From Sulfopaludibacter sp963815475 (GTDB lineage: Bacteria > Acidobacteriota > Terriglobia > Bryobacterales > Bryobacteraceae): a stretch of DNA of 64,000 nt. The stretch is taken from contig CAWFHD010000001.1 in assembly GCA_963815475.1 (NCBI GenBank), positions 1,116,001 through 1,180,000 on the forward strand, given 5' to 3'. Positions 1-8,926 of the stretch are shown here, in pieces; within the stretch, counting starts at the first letter, position 1, and each line of letters begins with the position of its first letter. The position numbers and the translations under genes were made by a program. The notes under the pieces are model-generated. The model was not told the DNA's origin. It worked only from the letters and a program-made list of their open reading frames with translations, and made no database searches.

Positions 1-423
1 ATGCGCTGGTTGTTCATTTGCGCCGCGGGATTGCTGCTCACCGCGGGCCTGTTCGCTCAGACGGACGACGATGCCATTCGCGCCATCGTCCAGAAATATA
101 TGGACGCGAGAGAGAGCCAGGACGTTGCGGCGGTAGCCTCGCTTTTCACCCCCGATGCCGACCAACTGGTCTCGTCCGGCGAGTGGCGCAAAGGGCGCGA
201 CGAACTGGTGAAAGGAACGTTGGCGAGTTCGCGCAATTCCACCGGCAAGCGCACCATTACGCTGACGTCCATCCGATATCTGGCGCCGGGATGGGCGATT
301 GCAGACGGTCGGTATGAATTGGGGGAACGGAAGATGTGGACGTGTTTCGTGCTGCGCAAAGAAGGCTCGATCTGGAAGATCGCGGCAATCCGGAACATGC
401 TACCGGCAGCGCCGGCTGGATAG
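1..423 (+). CDS. Secreted SnoaL/DUF4440-like protein
   Basis: A 140-residue protein with a typical signal peptide (basic start, hydrophobic core, AFAQ-like end near residue 20). The mature part reads like a single NTF2/SnoaL-like cone domain of the DUF4440/SgcJ type: an N-terminal helix (AIRAIVQKYMDARESQD) followed by the ASLFTPDAD strand region. Proteins of this fold bind small ligands or catalyse minor reactions; no function can be assigned here. The ATG is the first base of the window, so an upstream start cannot be excluded, but the signal peptide argues that the gene is complete. The next gene is convergent. Confidence 0.7.
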   Translation: MRWLFICAAGLLLTAGLFAQTDDDAIRAIVQKYMDARESQDVAAVASLFTPDADQLVSSGEWRKGRDELVKGTLASSRNSTGKRTITLTSIRYLAPGWAIADGRYELGERKMWTCFVLRKEGSIWKIAAIRNMLPAAPAG

Positions 424-455
424 CCCGGTAACCAATGTGGAGCGGCTCGCGCCGC

Positions 456-2765
456 TTAAAGCCTGATGTTTTGCGCCTGGCCGGCTTTCAAAGCGATCGT
501 CTGAACTTTGCCGGCACAACGTATGCGATGCGTCCCCGCAATCTTCGCCGTCAACGTGGCCGACACTGCCTTGCCTCCTTTCCATTCCATTGCCACCTCC
601 AGCCCTCCGCGTGCGCACAGACCTCGCACGCGGCCATCGGGCCACGCCTTCGGCAGCGCCGGCAGCAGCACGATTTCGCCCGCGTGGCTCTGCAGCAGCA
701 TCTCGGCGATTCCCACAGTGCCTCCGAAATTGCCATCGATCTGAAACGGCGGGTGCGTATCGAACAGGTTCGACAGCGTCGATTTGCGCAGCAGCGCCAT
801 CACATTCTCATATGCCAGTTCCGCCTCTTCCAAACGCGCCCAGAAATTGATGATCCACGCGCGGCTCCATCCGGTATGGCCGCCTCCGTTGGCCAGGCGG
901 CGCTCCAGCGTCTTCCTGGCCGCGGCCGCCAGATCGGGCGTGCCGCGCAGTGTGATCTGTTTCCCCGGGTGCAGCGCGAAGAGCTGCGACATGTGGCGAT
1001 GCCCCGGTTCCACTTCGTCGAAGTCCTGCGACCATTCCTGAATCTGTCCGTGCTTGCCGATCTTCAAGGGCGCCAGGCGTTTCAATGCCGCGGTGGCGCG
1101 TGCACGAAACTCGGGCTCGATTCCCAGGATCTCCGCGGTCCGCACCACGTTGGTCAGCAGATCGTGGACGATCTCCTGGCTCATGGCCGGCGCCATATCC
1201 ACCGTGCAGCGCGTGCCATCGGGCGCCGCGAAGCTGTTCTCGGGCGATTGCGCGGGACCGGCCAGCAGGTTGCCGGTCTTCGGATCTTCGGTCATGTAGT
1301 CGAGATAAAACTCGGCGGCGCCCTTCATCACCGGCCAGGCGCGCGTGCGCAGAAACTCGCGGTCGCCCGTGAAGGCGTAGCGCTCCCAATAATGCTGCGC
1401 CAGCCAGCCCGATGCTCCCTGCCACATCATGTAGCGTGCCAGGCCTTCGAGAGCGGTACGCCCCCAGAGATCTGTGGTGTAGTGCGCCACCCATCCCTTG
1501 CAGCCGTACGATACCTGGGCGGTGCGGCTGCCAGGCTCGCGCAGCATGTCGACGAAATCGAAGAGCGGACCGGCGCACTCTGAAAGATTGCAGACCTCGG
1601 CCGGCCAGTAGTTCATCTGGATGTTGATGTTGACGTGATAGTCGGCCTGCCACGGCGGGGCCATGCCATCGGCCCAAATGCCTTGCAGGTTCGCGGAGAG
1701 AGTGCCGGGGCGCGAACTCGATAGCAGCATGTAGCGGCCGTACTGGAAGTAGATAGAGAGCAGTTGCGGATCGTCGCCGCCCTGCTGCATTGCCGCGAGC
1801 CGGTCGTCGGTGGGGATGGCGGAGCGGTCGGTCCCACCCAGACTTAGTTCCACACGGCGAAAGAGGCGTCGATGGGCATCGATGTGATCGCGGCGCAGTT
1901 GGGCATAGGGCTTCGAAGGCGTGGGCGGGCGGTGGACCGAGTCGATTCGGAAGTGGGGATAGTGGAGACGATAGTTGGTGCCGGCGGTGAGCAGCAGCGT
2001 GACCGCATCGGCATTGCGAATCGTGAGGCTGCCGATGGATGCTTCCACCTGGCCGCTCTTGGCGTTCGCCTGCAGGGCGCACTCGAACACCACGCCCTCA
2101 TGTTCCGCCTGGCCGCGCATCAGGATCCGACTGCCTTCGGCGTGCACCTCCGCGCCCTGACGCTGCAGTTTCGCCGTGAATGAGATGCTGCCGGGCTTGT
2201 CGGCAGAAATCCGCACGGCCATCGTCTGATCCGGCTGTGAGACCAGGACCTCGCGCGTATAGCGCACACCACCAGCACTGAATTCGACGCTCGCAATGCC
2301 CGTGTCGAGGTCGAGTTGGCGGCGATAGGCCTGGGGCGTCGAAGCCGCGGGAAAGTCGAGCAGCAAATCGCCGAGCGTCTGATATGAAGGGCGCGGCCCG
2401 CGCAGTGACTCCACCGGCCGCCACGCCGCACCGAGCTTATCGGCCTCTGCATTCTTCCCTTCGAGCAGCAGCTTCCGCATCTGAGCGATAACGTCGCGAG
2501 CGTCTGCGCTGTCTTCGATGACAGGATGGCCCGACCAAAGACTGTGTTCGTTAAGCTGGATCCGCTCGTGCTCCACGCCGCCGAAGACCATGCCGCCCAG
2601 ATTTCCGTTGCCGACGGGCAAGGCTTCGGTCCAAACCTTGGCCGGCTGACGGAACCAGAGCGTCGTCGCGCTAGGTGCGGGCAGTGCCTGCGCGGACGCC
2701 CGTCGTGCGGCCAACGTCAAGGCCGCCGCCTGCAGAAGTCGCCTGCGGGTAGTCGTTTTTCCCAT
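456..2765 (-). CDS. Glycoside hydrolase family 95 alpha-L-fucosidase
   Basis: A 769-residue protein that hydrolyses terminal alpha-L-fucose (or alpha-L-galactose) by an inverting mechanism in GH95. A twin-arginine-like signal (TRRRLLQAAALTL) precedes the N-terminal GH95 domain with WTEALPVGNGNLGGMVFG, the usual start of this family. The paired Asn residues in VNINIQMNYWPAE, the Glu in AQSPENSF and the Asp in FQIDGNFGG match the catalytic set known from bifidobacterial 1,2-alpha-L-fucosidase. Length agrees with the family. It is divergent from the NmrA gene across about 130 bp. A fucose-isomerase-like gene about 13 kb away supports deoxysugar use. Confidence 0.92.
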   Translation of the reverse strand: MGKTTTRRRLLQAAALTLAARRASAQALPAPSATTLWFRQPAKVWTEALPVGNGNLGGMVFGGVEHERIQLNEHSLWSGHPVIEDSADARDVIAQMRKLLLEGKNAEADKLGAAWRPVESLRGPRPSYQTLGDLLLDFPAASTPQAYRRQLDLDTGIASVEFSAGGVRYTREVLVSQPDQTMAVRISADKPGSISFTAKLQRQGAEVHAEGSRILMRGQAEHEGVVFECALQANAKSGQVEASIGSLTIRNADAVTLLLTAGTNYRLHYPHFRIDSVHRPPTPSKPYAQLRRDHIDAHRRLFRRVELSLGGTDRSAIPTDDRLAAMQQGGDDPQLLSIYFQYGRYMLLSSSRPGTLSANLQGIWADGMAPPWQADYHVNINIQMNYWPAEVCNLSECAGPLFDFVDMLREPGSRTAQVSYGCKGWVAHYTTDLWGRTALEGLARYMMWQGASGWLAQHYWERYAFTGDREFLRTRAWPVMKGAAEFYLDYMTEDPKTGNLLAGPAQSPENSFAAPDGTRCTVDMAPAMSQEIVHDLLTNVVRTAEILGIEPEFRARATAALKRLAPLKIGKHGQIQEWSQDFDEVEPGHRHMSQLFALHPGKQITLRGTPDLAAAARKTLERRLANGGGHTGWSRAWIINFWARLEEAELAYENVMALLRKSTLSNLFDTHPPFQIDGNFGGTVGIAEMLLQSHAGEIVLLPALPKAWPDGRVRGLCARGGLEVAMEWKGGKAVSATLTAKIAGTHRIRCAGKVQTIALKAGQAQNIRL

Positions 2766-2898
2766 ATTGGTACGTATTTACGATACTCCCGCGCGGAGGC
2801 GCCACGGCTGCCCGACTGGAAGCTGTTGAGAGCGCAACGGCTCTGTCCCACGAACGTAGCGCTGAGCACCGTGGCATTCCGGATGCACGCAATCATAC

Positions 2899-3780
2899 AT
2901 GCCAGCAAATAAGAAAGGGAAGAAAACTATCCTCGTTACCGGCGCGACCGGCCACCAGGGAGGAGCATCACTGCGGCAATTGCGCGATCGCGGATATTCC
3001 GTGCGCGCCATGACTCGCGACCCAGACCAGCCGAAAGCGCGCGCTCTCACAGGTCCCGGTGTTGAAGTGGTGCGCGGCGACATGGATGACCAAGGTTCGC
3101 TGATCCGGGTCATGGACGGCCTCCACGGCGTTGTTTCGGTGCAGGACCCTCACGCGGCGGGAGTGGAAGGTGAGATTCGCCAGGGAATCAACGTCGCCAA
3201 TGCGGCCAAGCGCTCTGACGTCCGGCACTTCGTCTACTGCTCCGTGGCGAGCGCGCATCAGAAAACGGGCATTCCACACTTCGACAGCAAACTGCGCATC
3301 GAGGAGCACATACACGGCACAGGGATGCACTTCACGGTTGTGCGTCCGGTGTTCTTCATGGAGAACTGGCTCGGCATGCGGCAGATGATCGAGAGTGGAA
3401 CGCTGGCCCTTCCACTGAGTCCGGACACGCGACTGCAGATGGTCGCGGTGGAGGACATCGGCAGGGTGGTGGCGACGGCTTTCGAGTATCCGGGCCGATG
3501 GCAGGATCGCATCTTCGAGTTGGCGGGCGATGAGCTCTCCATGTCGGAACTCGCCGAGGTGTTCACGCGCGCGTCCGGGCGCGACGTTCGCTACGTGCAG
3601 GTCCCGTGGGACCGGTTCGAGGGACAGGCAGGCAAGGAAATGACGACGATGTACCGCTGGTTCCAGGACGTCGGCTACCACGTCAATATCGGATTGGCCC
3701 GCCAGGACTGCCAGAACCTGATGTCGTTCGACCACTGGATCAACGCCAACTGGCACAGCGCCACCCGAACCGCCGGTTAA
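2899..3780 (+). CDS. NmrA-family NAD(P)-binding protein
   Basis: A 293-residue Rossmann-fold protein of the atypical short-chain dehydrogenase group. The dinucleotide-binding motif GATGHQGG lies at about residues 16-23 after a basic leader, and the DMDD motif follows strand three. NmrA/HSCARG-like proteins bind NAD(P) and act as redox sensors or quinone/ether reductases; the substrate cannot be told from sequence. No signal peptide, so cytoplasmic. Monocistronic by context: the gene on its left is divergent and the helicase gene starts 66 bp downstream. Confidence 0.85.
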   Translation: MPANKKGKKTILVTGATGHQGGASLRQLRDRGYSVRAMTRDPDQPKARALTGPGVEVVRGDMDDQGSLIRVMDGLHGVVSVQDPHAAGVEGEIRQGINVANAAKRSDVRHFVYCSVASAHQKTGIPHFDSKLRIEEHIHGTGMHFTVVRPVFFMENWLGMRQMIESGTLALPLSPDTRLQMVAVEDIGRVVATAFEYPGRWQDRIFELAGDELSMSELAEVFTRASGRDVRYVQVPWDRFEGQAGKEMTTMYRWFQDVGYHVNIGLARQDCQNLMSFDHWINANWHSATRTAG

Positions 3781-3846
3781 CCGCGTTTTCCGACTTGCAA
3801 CGCAAAGGGTGCCGGTGCTTTCACCCTGCTAAAATCGAAGCACCCG

Positions 3847-5782
3847 ATGCCATCCCAGGTTCGCAATGCTGCCGCCCGCCAGTTCTTCTCGCGTCACGGC
3901 ACGCTATCCAAATGGCATCCCAGCTACGAGTTTCGCGAAGGCCAGGTGGAGATGGCGGAGGCCGTGGAATCGGCCCTCGCCGATAAGCGCCACCTGATTG
4001 TGGAAGCCGGCACCGGCACCGGCAAGACGCTCGCCTACCTGGTGCCCGCGCTGCTCTCCGGCAAGCGCATCATCGTCTCCACCGGCACCAAGAATCTACA
4101 GGAGCAGCTCTTCTTCAAAGACGTCCCGTTCCTGCAGCAGCACTTCTCGCGGCCCCTCAAAGTCTGCTACATGAAAGGCCGAAACAACTACGCCTGCCGC
4201 CAGAAGATTTACGATGCCGAAAAGGAACCCGTGCTGGCGGGCCTGGAAGAGGTCGCCGACTTTCAGATTATCCAGGAGTGGGAGAAGACCACCGAGTTCG
4301 GCGATCGCTCCGAGATCAAGACCCTGCCAGAGGGCAGCACCGCATGGGCCAAGCTGGATGCGCGCAGTGAGTTGTGCAGCGGCCAGAAGTGCCCCAACTT
4401 CGAACGCTGCTTCCTCACCCTGATGCACCAGCGCGCCATCGAAAGCGACATCATCATCGTCAACCACCACCTTTTCTTCGCCGATCTCTCGTTGCGCGAC
4501 GAGAATTACGAAGGCGGTATCCTGCCCGAGTATCACGCGGTGGTCTTCGACGAGGCTCACGAAATCGAAGACGTGGTGGGCCAGTACTTCGGAGTCTCCG
4601 TCAGCAACTATCGGCTGCAGGATTTGCGCCGCGACATCTCCGTGATCGGCCGCATGAAGAAGTTCGGCACACCGGAACTCGACCGCATCCTGGGGCGGCT
4701 GGACGAACTCACCGTGCAGTTCTTCGCGCTGTTCGGCGAGGCTGAGCGGCGCGTCGCCTTCACCGGCCGCGACGCCTTCCGCGAAGACAATGAAGAGGCC
4801 TACACCGACCTTCTGGCCGCGCTGGACCTGATCGCATCGCATCTCAAGCTGCTGCAGAATCCGCCGGACGAGATCATGCCGCTGTTCCGCCGCGCCAACG
4901 AACTCTCCATGGCGCTGCGCTTCGTGATGGAAGAAGACGACGAAGAGCAATACGTCTTCTGGATGGAGAAGCGCGGACGTGGCTGCTTCCTGCAAGCCAC
5001 ACCCATCGACGTTTCTCGAATGGTGGCGGACCGCCTGTTCGCGAAAGTGGAGACGTGCGTCCTCACCTCCGCCACGCTGGCGGTAGCGGGCGGATTCGAC
5101 TATGTGCAGAAGCGGCTGGGGTTAGAAAACCCGCGCACCCTCATCGTGCCCGGCCATTTCGACTATCAGAAGCAGTCGCTGCTGTACGTGCCGCAGCACT
5201 TGCCCGAACCGCGCAATCCGGCGTTTACCAGGGCGGCTGCCGAGGAAGTGATGCGCATCCTGAAGCACAGCCGCGGACGCGCGTTCGTGCTCTTTACCAG
5301 CTACCAGCAGATGCGCATGGTCCACGACAAGGTGTCGCTCGAGATCGAATATCCCACGCTGCTGCAGGGCACCGGCCCGCGCACGGCGCTGCTGGAGGAG
5401 TTTCGCTCCACGCCCAACTGCGTGCTCTTCGCTACTTCCTCGTTCTGGCAGGGCGTGGATGTGCCGGGCGAACAGTTGAGCTGCGTTATCATAGATAAAC
5501 TGCCATTCGCGGTGCCCAACGATCCTGTGGTCAATGCCCGGATCGAGAAGCATCCGCAAAGCCGGGGGAAATCCGTTTTACGACTACCAGATCCCGCAGG
5601 CCGCTATCGCTTTGAAGCAGGGATTCGGGCGGCTGATTCGCAGCAAGTCGGATCGAGGAGTGCTGGTTCTGCTGGACAATCGCATTACCAAGCAGCGTTA
5701 CGGGCAGGTGTTTTTCGATAGCCTGCCGGATTACGGATTCACCACCCGATTACAGGACGTGGAGAAGTTTTTCGATGTTTGA
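3847..5782 (+). pseudogene. dinG: DinG/XPD-type ATP-dependent DNA helicase, single-base frameshift
   Basis: A superfamily 2 Fe-S helicase that would act in DNA repair. Seen: Walker A AGTGTGKT near residue 57, cysteines of an XPD-like iron-sulfur cluster (NYAC, then LCSGQKC and ERC), a DEAH box (VFDEAHEIED), and C-terminal motifs TSSFWQGVDVPGEQ. After codon 568 (bases 5548-5550) the zero frame runs on to a stop at 5721 with nonsense sequence, while the +1 frame from 5552 encodes the expected family end (GGNPFYDYQIPQAAIALKQG and GRLIRSKSDRG). Skipping C5551 restores a 644-residue protein ending at 5782. Either the gene is newly broken or the assembly has an extra base. It overlaps queD by 8 bp. 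Confidence 0.88.
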
Positions 5783-6146
5783 AGTCACTATAGAAGAGAC
5801 ATTCGCCGCCGGACACGCGCTGCGGAATTACAAGGGCAAGTGCGAGAACGTGCACGGCCACAACTACCGCTGCCAGGTGACCATAACCGGCGCGGAACTG
5901 GATTCCATCGGACTGCTGGTGGATTTCGTGGAATTGAAAAAGGTGGTCCACGGGGTGTTGGACCGCATGGACCATCAGTGGCTGAACGAATTCCCACCGT
6001 TCGACGTGCTCAACCCGTCGGCGGAAAACATGGCTAAATACATCTACGACGAAGTACGCTCAGGCCTGGGAGACAAAGAGGGCGTACGAGTGGGCGCAGT
6101 CCGATTGTGGGAGACAGACACGGCCAGCGCCACTTACCGGCCGTAA
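5775..6146 (+). CDS. queD: 6-carboxytetrahydropterin synthase (QueD/PTPS family)
   Basis: A 123-residue cytoplasmic enzyme that would convert dihydroneopterin triphosphate to 6-carboxytetrahydropterin in queuosine synthesis. The zinc ligands are visible as His in FAAGHALRNY and the HGH of CENVHGHNY; the catalytic Cys is in KGKCENVHG, and LLVDFVELK and MDHQWLNE match conserved segments of the family. Length is normal. The ATG lies inside the last codons of the preceding helicase reading frame (8-bp overlap), suggesting translational coupling. No other queuosine gene is in the window. Confidence 0.9.
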   Translation: MFEVTIEETFAAGHALRNYKGKCENVHGHNYRCQVTITGAELDSIGLLVDFVELKKVVHGVLDRMDHQWLNEFPPFDVLNPSAENMAKYIYDEVRSGLGDKEGVRVGAVRLWETDTASATYRP

Positions 6147-6171
6147 TGACTCATTTCAAGGCAAGGGAAAA

Positions 6172-6194
6172 CGCCGGTGGCGTTACCACCGGCG
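6172..6194. terminator. Bidirectional hairpin between converging queD and ferredoxin genes
   Basis: A 9-bp perfect stem (CGCCGGTGG / CCACCGGCG) with a 5-base loop lies in the 55-bp gap between two converging genes. On the minus strand it is followed by TTTTCCC, fitting a rho-independent terminator for the ferredoxin gene; on the plus strand the tail is less T-rich. Confidence 0.7.
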
Positions 6195-6201
6195 CTGGTG
6201 T

Positions 6202-6462
6202 TTACTTGCCGTAATAGGCGGCGTTGCGGGCCGTGAAATCCGACCACTTCTCCGGCAGATCGTCGAGAGCGAAGATTGCCGAGACGGGACAGACCGGCAC
6301 ACACGCGCCGCAGTCGATGCACTCCACGGGATCGATATAAAGGAGTTCAGCGTCGGCGTGATTGGGCTCGTCTTTCTTCGGATGAATGCAATCGACCGGG
6401 CAGGCGTCGACGCAGGCAGTATCTTTGGTGCCGATGCAAGGTTCAGCGATTACGTATGCCAT
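6202..6462 (-). CDS. fdxA: 7Fe ferredoxin (FdxA type)
   Basis: An 86-residue electron carrier. Two cluster motifs are visible: Cys-x7-Cys-x3-Cys-Pro near the start (CIGTKDTACVDACPVDC) for a 3Fe-4S/4Fe-4S pair, and CIDCGACVPVCPV in the second half. This arrangement is that of FdxA-like seven-iron ferredoxins. I choose the ATG at 6462 because the protein then begins MAYVIAEPC, the usual start of the family, with GGGA about 11 bases upstream; the reading frame stays open 11 codons further. The partner enzyme is not evident from neighbours. Confidence 0.9.
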   Translation of the reverse strand: MAYVIAEPCIGTKDTACVDACPVDCIHPKKDEPNHADAELLYIDPVECIDCGACVPVCPVSAIFALDDLPEKWSDFTARNAAYYGK

Positions 6463-6559
6463 GATGTTGTTTTCCCAGGTACATATAAATAGCACAGCGG
6501 CTCAAGAAACACAATTCGATGGTTGCCAACCGCACGGTCGAAGCACCAAACTGTAGTAG

Positions 6560-7444
6560 ATGCCGGCCAAAGTTCGAAAAGCAGTATTCCCAGCCGCTGG
6601 GTTAGGCACCCGATTTCTGCCCGCCACCAAGGCCCAGCCCAAAGAGATGTTACCGATTGTCGACAAACCTATCATCCAGTATGGGGTGGAGGAAGCGCTT
6701 CATTCGGGGATTCAGAACATCATTATCGTGACGGGCCGCGGAAAGACCGCCATCGAGGACCATTTCGATGTGAGCTTCGAGCTCGAAAACCTGTTGGAGA
6801 CGCGCGGTAAGAAGGATCTGCTGGCCATTGTGCACGGCATTTCCGACATGATTAACGTCTCGTATGTGCGCCAGCGGGAGGCTCTGGGCTTGGGCCACGC
6901 CGTCTTGCGCGCCGCCGAATTAGTGGGCGATGAACCGTTTGCCGTGGTGCTGGCCGACGACGTGATCGAAGCCGAGACGCCCTGCTTGCGCCAGCTCCTG
7001 GATATCTACGACTTCTTCGCCGCGCCTGTGCTGGCTGTGATGGAAGTGCCGCCCGAAAGCATCTCGTCTTACGGCGTCGTCGATGCCGAACCGGTCACGC
7101 ACAATGGCTCTGCCGATCGCCTGTTTCGAATCCGCGACCTGGTAGAGAAGCCGAAGCAATCGGAAGCCCCATCCAACCTCGCCATCATCGGACGCTACGT
7201 CCTCACCCCGGAGATCTTCAATTCGCTGCAGTCCATCGACCCCGGGTCCGGCGGCGAAATCCAGCTCACCGACGCGCTGAAACATCTGTTACGCACCCGC
7301 CCCATCTACGCCTATCGTTTCGATGGAGCCCGCTACGATGCCGGAGACAAACTCGGCTTCCTCAAAGCAACGGTAGAATTCGCCCTGCGAAGGCGTGACT
7401 TGGGAGGACCGTTCCGGGAATATTTGAAGGGGCTGAAGCTTTAG
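6560..7444 (+). CDS. galU: UTP--glucose-1-phosphate uridylyltransferase
   Basis: A 294-residue nucleotidyltransferase making UDP-glucose from UTP and glucose 1-phosphate, feeding cell-envelope and exopolysaccharide synthesis. The nucleotide-binding signature FPAAGLGTRFLPATKAQPKE and the following MLPIVDKPIIQYGVEEA are diagnostic; VVLADDVIE carries the metal-binding Asp, and LVEKPK and GGEIQLTDAL are conserved sugar-site segments. Normal length. The glcD-like gene follows 44 bp later on the same strand and could be co-transcribed. Confidence 0.95.
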   Translation: MPAKVRKAVFPAAGLGTRFLPATKAQPKEMLPIVDKPIIQYGVEEALHSGIQNIIIVTGRGKTAIEDHFDVSFELENLLETRGKKDLLAIVHGISDMINVSYVRQREALGLGHAVLRAAELVGDEPFAVVLADDVIEAETPCLRQLLDIYDFFAAPVLAVMEVPPESISSYGVVDAEPVTHNGSADRLFRIRDLVEKPKQSEAPSNLAIIGRYVLTPEIFNSLQSIDPGSGGEIQLTDALKHLLRTRPIYAYRFDGARYDAGDKLGFLKATVEFALRRRDLGGPFREYLKGLKL

Positions 7445-7488
7445 ACGGCCAGACTTTCCGCGACTGCAAGCTGTGCCACGATAGAAAC

Positions 7489-8922
7489 ATGCTTCCCCCA
7501 GAAGCGAAGCAAAAGATCGCCGATCTGCTCGGCCCCCGCGGATATCTGGACCGCGCCGAGGATCTGAAGCTATACGAGTACGACGGCGGTGTCGACAAGC
7601 ACCCACCCGACCTGGTAGCCTTCCCGCGCAACACCGAGGAAGTGGCCGCCATCGTCAAGGTCGCGCGCGAGTTCAATCTCCCGTTCGTCGGTCGCGGGGC
7701 CGGCACCGGACTTTCAGGCGGCGCCATTCCGGTAGAGGGCGGCATCATGATCGCCTTCGCCCGCATGAACCGCATCCTTGAAATCGACCTGGAAAACGAG
7801 CGAGCCGTGCTGCAGCCGGGCGTGGTCAATCTGGACATCACGGTGGCCGTGGAGGGAAGCGGCTATTTTTACGCGCCCGACCCGTCCAGCCAGCGCGCCT
7901 GTACCATCGGCGGCAACGTCGCGGAGAATGCCGGCGGACCGCACACGCTCGCATACGGCGTCACCACCAATCACGTGCTCGGCCTGGAACTGGTGCTGCC
8001 CGACGGCAGCGTAGTCGAGACCGGGGGCAAGGCGGCCGACCTTCCCGGCTACGACCTCACCGGCCTGCTTACAGGCTCTGAGGGCACCATGGCGCTGGTC
8101 ACCAAGATCACGGTGCGGGTGATGCGCAAGCCCGAAATCGTGAAGACCGCGCTGGCGATTTACGAATCGAACGAGGACGCCGGCCGCACGGTGGCCGAAA
8201 TCACGGCGCGCGCCATCACACCGGTTGCCATCGAAATGCTGGACGGCGTGATGCTTCGCATGGTGGAAGAGGCGACCCACGCCGGCTACCCCATGGATGC
8301 CGCGGCGGTGCTGCTGATCGAACTCGAGGGCATTCGCGAGACCGTGGAGGAACAGGTGGAGCAGGTGCGCGAGGCCTGCATGCTTTCCGGCGCGCGCGAA
8401 TTTCGAGTGGCCCGCACCGCCGAAGAGCGCGACCTGCTGTGGAAGGGCCGCAAGAACGCCTTCGGCGCGGTGGGCCGCGTAAGCCCCACTTACTACGTGC
8501 AGGATGGCGTGGTGCCGCGCACCCAGATTGCGCCCACCCTCCACTACATCGGTCAGGTCGCGCGGCAATACGGGCTGACCATCAGCAACATTTTCCATGC
8601 CGGAGACGGCAACATGCACCCCATCATCCTGTTCAACCCGCGAAAAACGGGCGACCTGGAGAAGGCGCGCACCGCCGGCGAAGATATCCTGCGTTTCTGC
8701 ATCGATTGTGGTGGCTCCATCACTGGGGAGCACGGAGTGGGCATGGAGAAAAACGCTTTAATGGCGACGCTGTTCTCGAAAGATACGCTCGACATGATGG
8801 GACGAATCAAGCTGATGTTCGATCCCGAAGGTCGCCTCAATCCCGGCAAGGTGCTCCCGACCGGAAAGGGTTGCCTCGAAATCCGCCAAACCCCTATCGT
8901 CGCAGGAACTCCCCTGTATTGA
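7489..8922 (+). CDS. glcD: FAD-linked oxidase, glycolate oxidase subunit GlcD type
   Basis: A 477-residue flavoenzyme of the vanillyl-alcohol-oxidase fold that oxidises a 2-hydroxyacid such as glycolate or D-lactate. The FAD-binding domain shows GRGAGTGLSGGAIP and then CTIGGNVAENAGGPH, the two pyrophosphate-binding segments; the C-terminal half has FHAGDGNMHP with metal/substrate histidines and CGGSITGEHGVGMEK. Length fits GlcD. GlcE and GlcF, the usual partners, are not in this window, so it may pair with genes elsewhere or act alone as a D-lactate-type dehydrogenase. Confidence 0.92.
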   Translation: MLPPEAKQKIADLLGPRGYLDRAEDLKLYEYDGGVDKHPPDLVAFPRNTEEVAAIVKVAREFNLPFVGRGAGTGLSGGAIPVEGGIMIAFARMNRILEIDLENERAVLQPGVVNLDITVAVEGSGYFYAPDPSSQRACTIGGNVAENAGGPHTLAYGVTTNHVLGLELVLPDGSVVETGGKAADLPGYDLTGLLTGSEGTMALVTKITVRVMRKPEIVKTALAIYESNEDAGRTVAEITARAITPVAIEMLDGVMLRMVEEATHAGYPMDAAAVLLIELEGIRETVEEQVEQVREACMLSGAREFRVARTAEERDLLWKGRKNAFGAVGRVSPTYYVQDGVVPRTQIAPTLHYIGQVARQYGLTISNIFHAGDGNMHPIILFNPRKTGDLEKARTAGEDILRFCIDCGGSITGEHGVGMEKNALMATLFSKDTLDMMGRIKLMFDPEGRLNPGKVLPTGKGCLEIRQTPIVAGTPLY

Positions 8923-8926
8923 CACC

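Noticed and set aside
435..1583. Long plus-strand ORF of 382 codons antisense to the GH95 gene
   Set aside because: It is a shadow of high-GC codon use; it has no domain and lies fully inside a well-supported gene.
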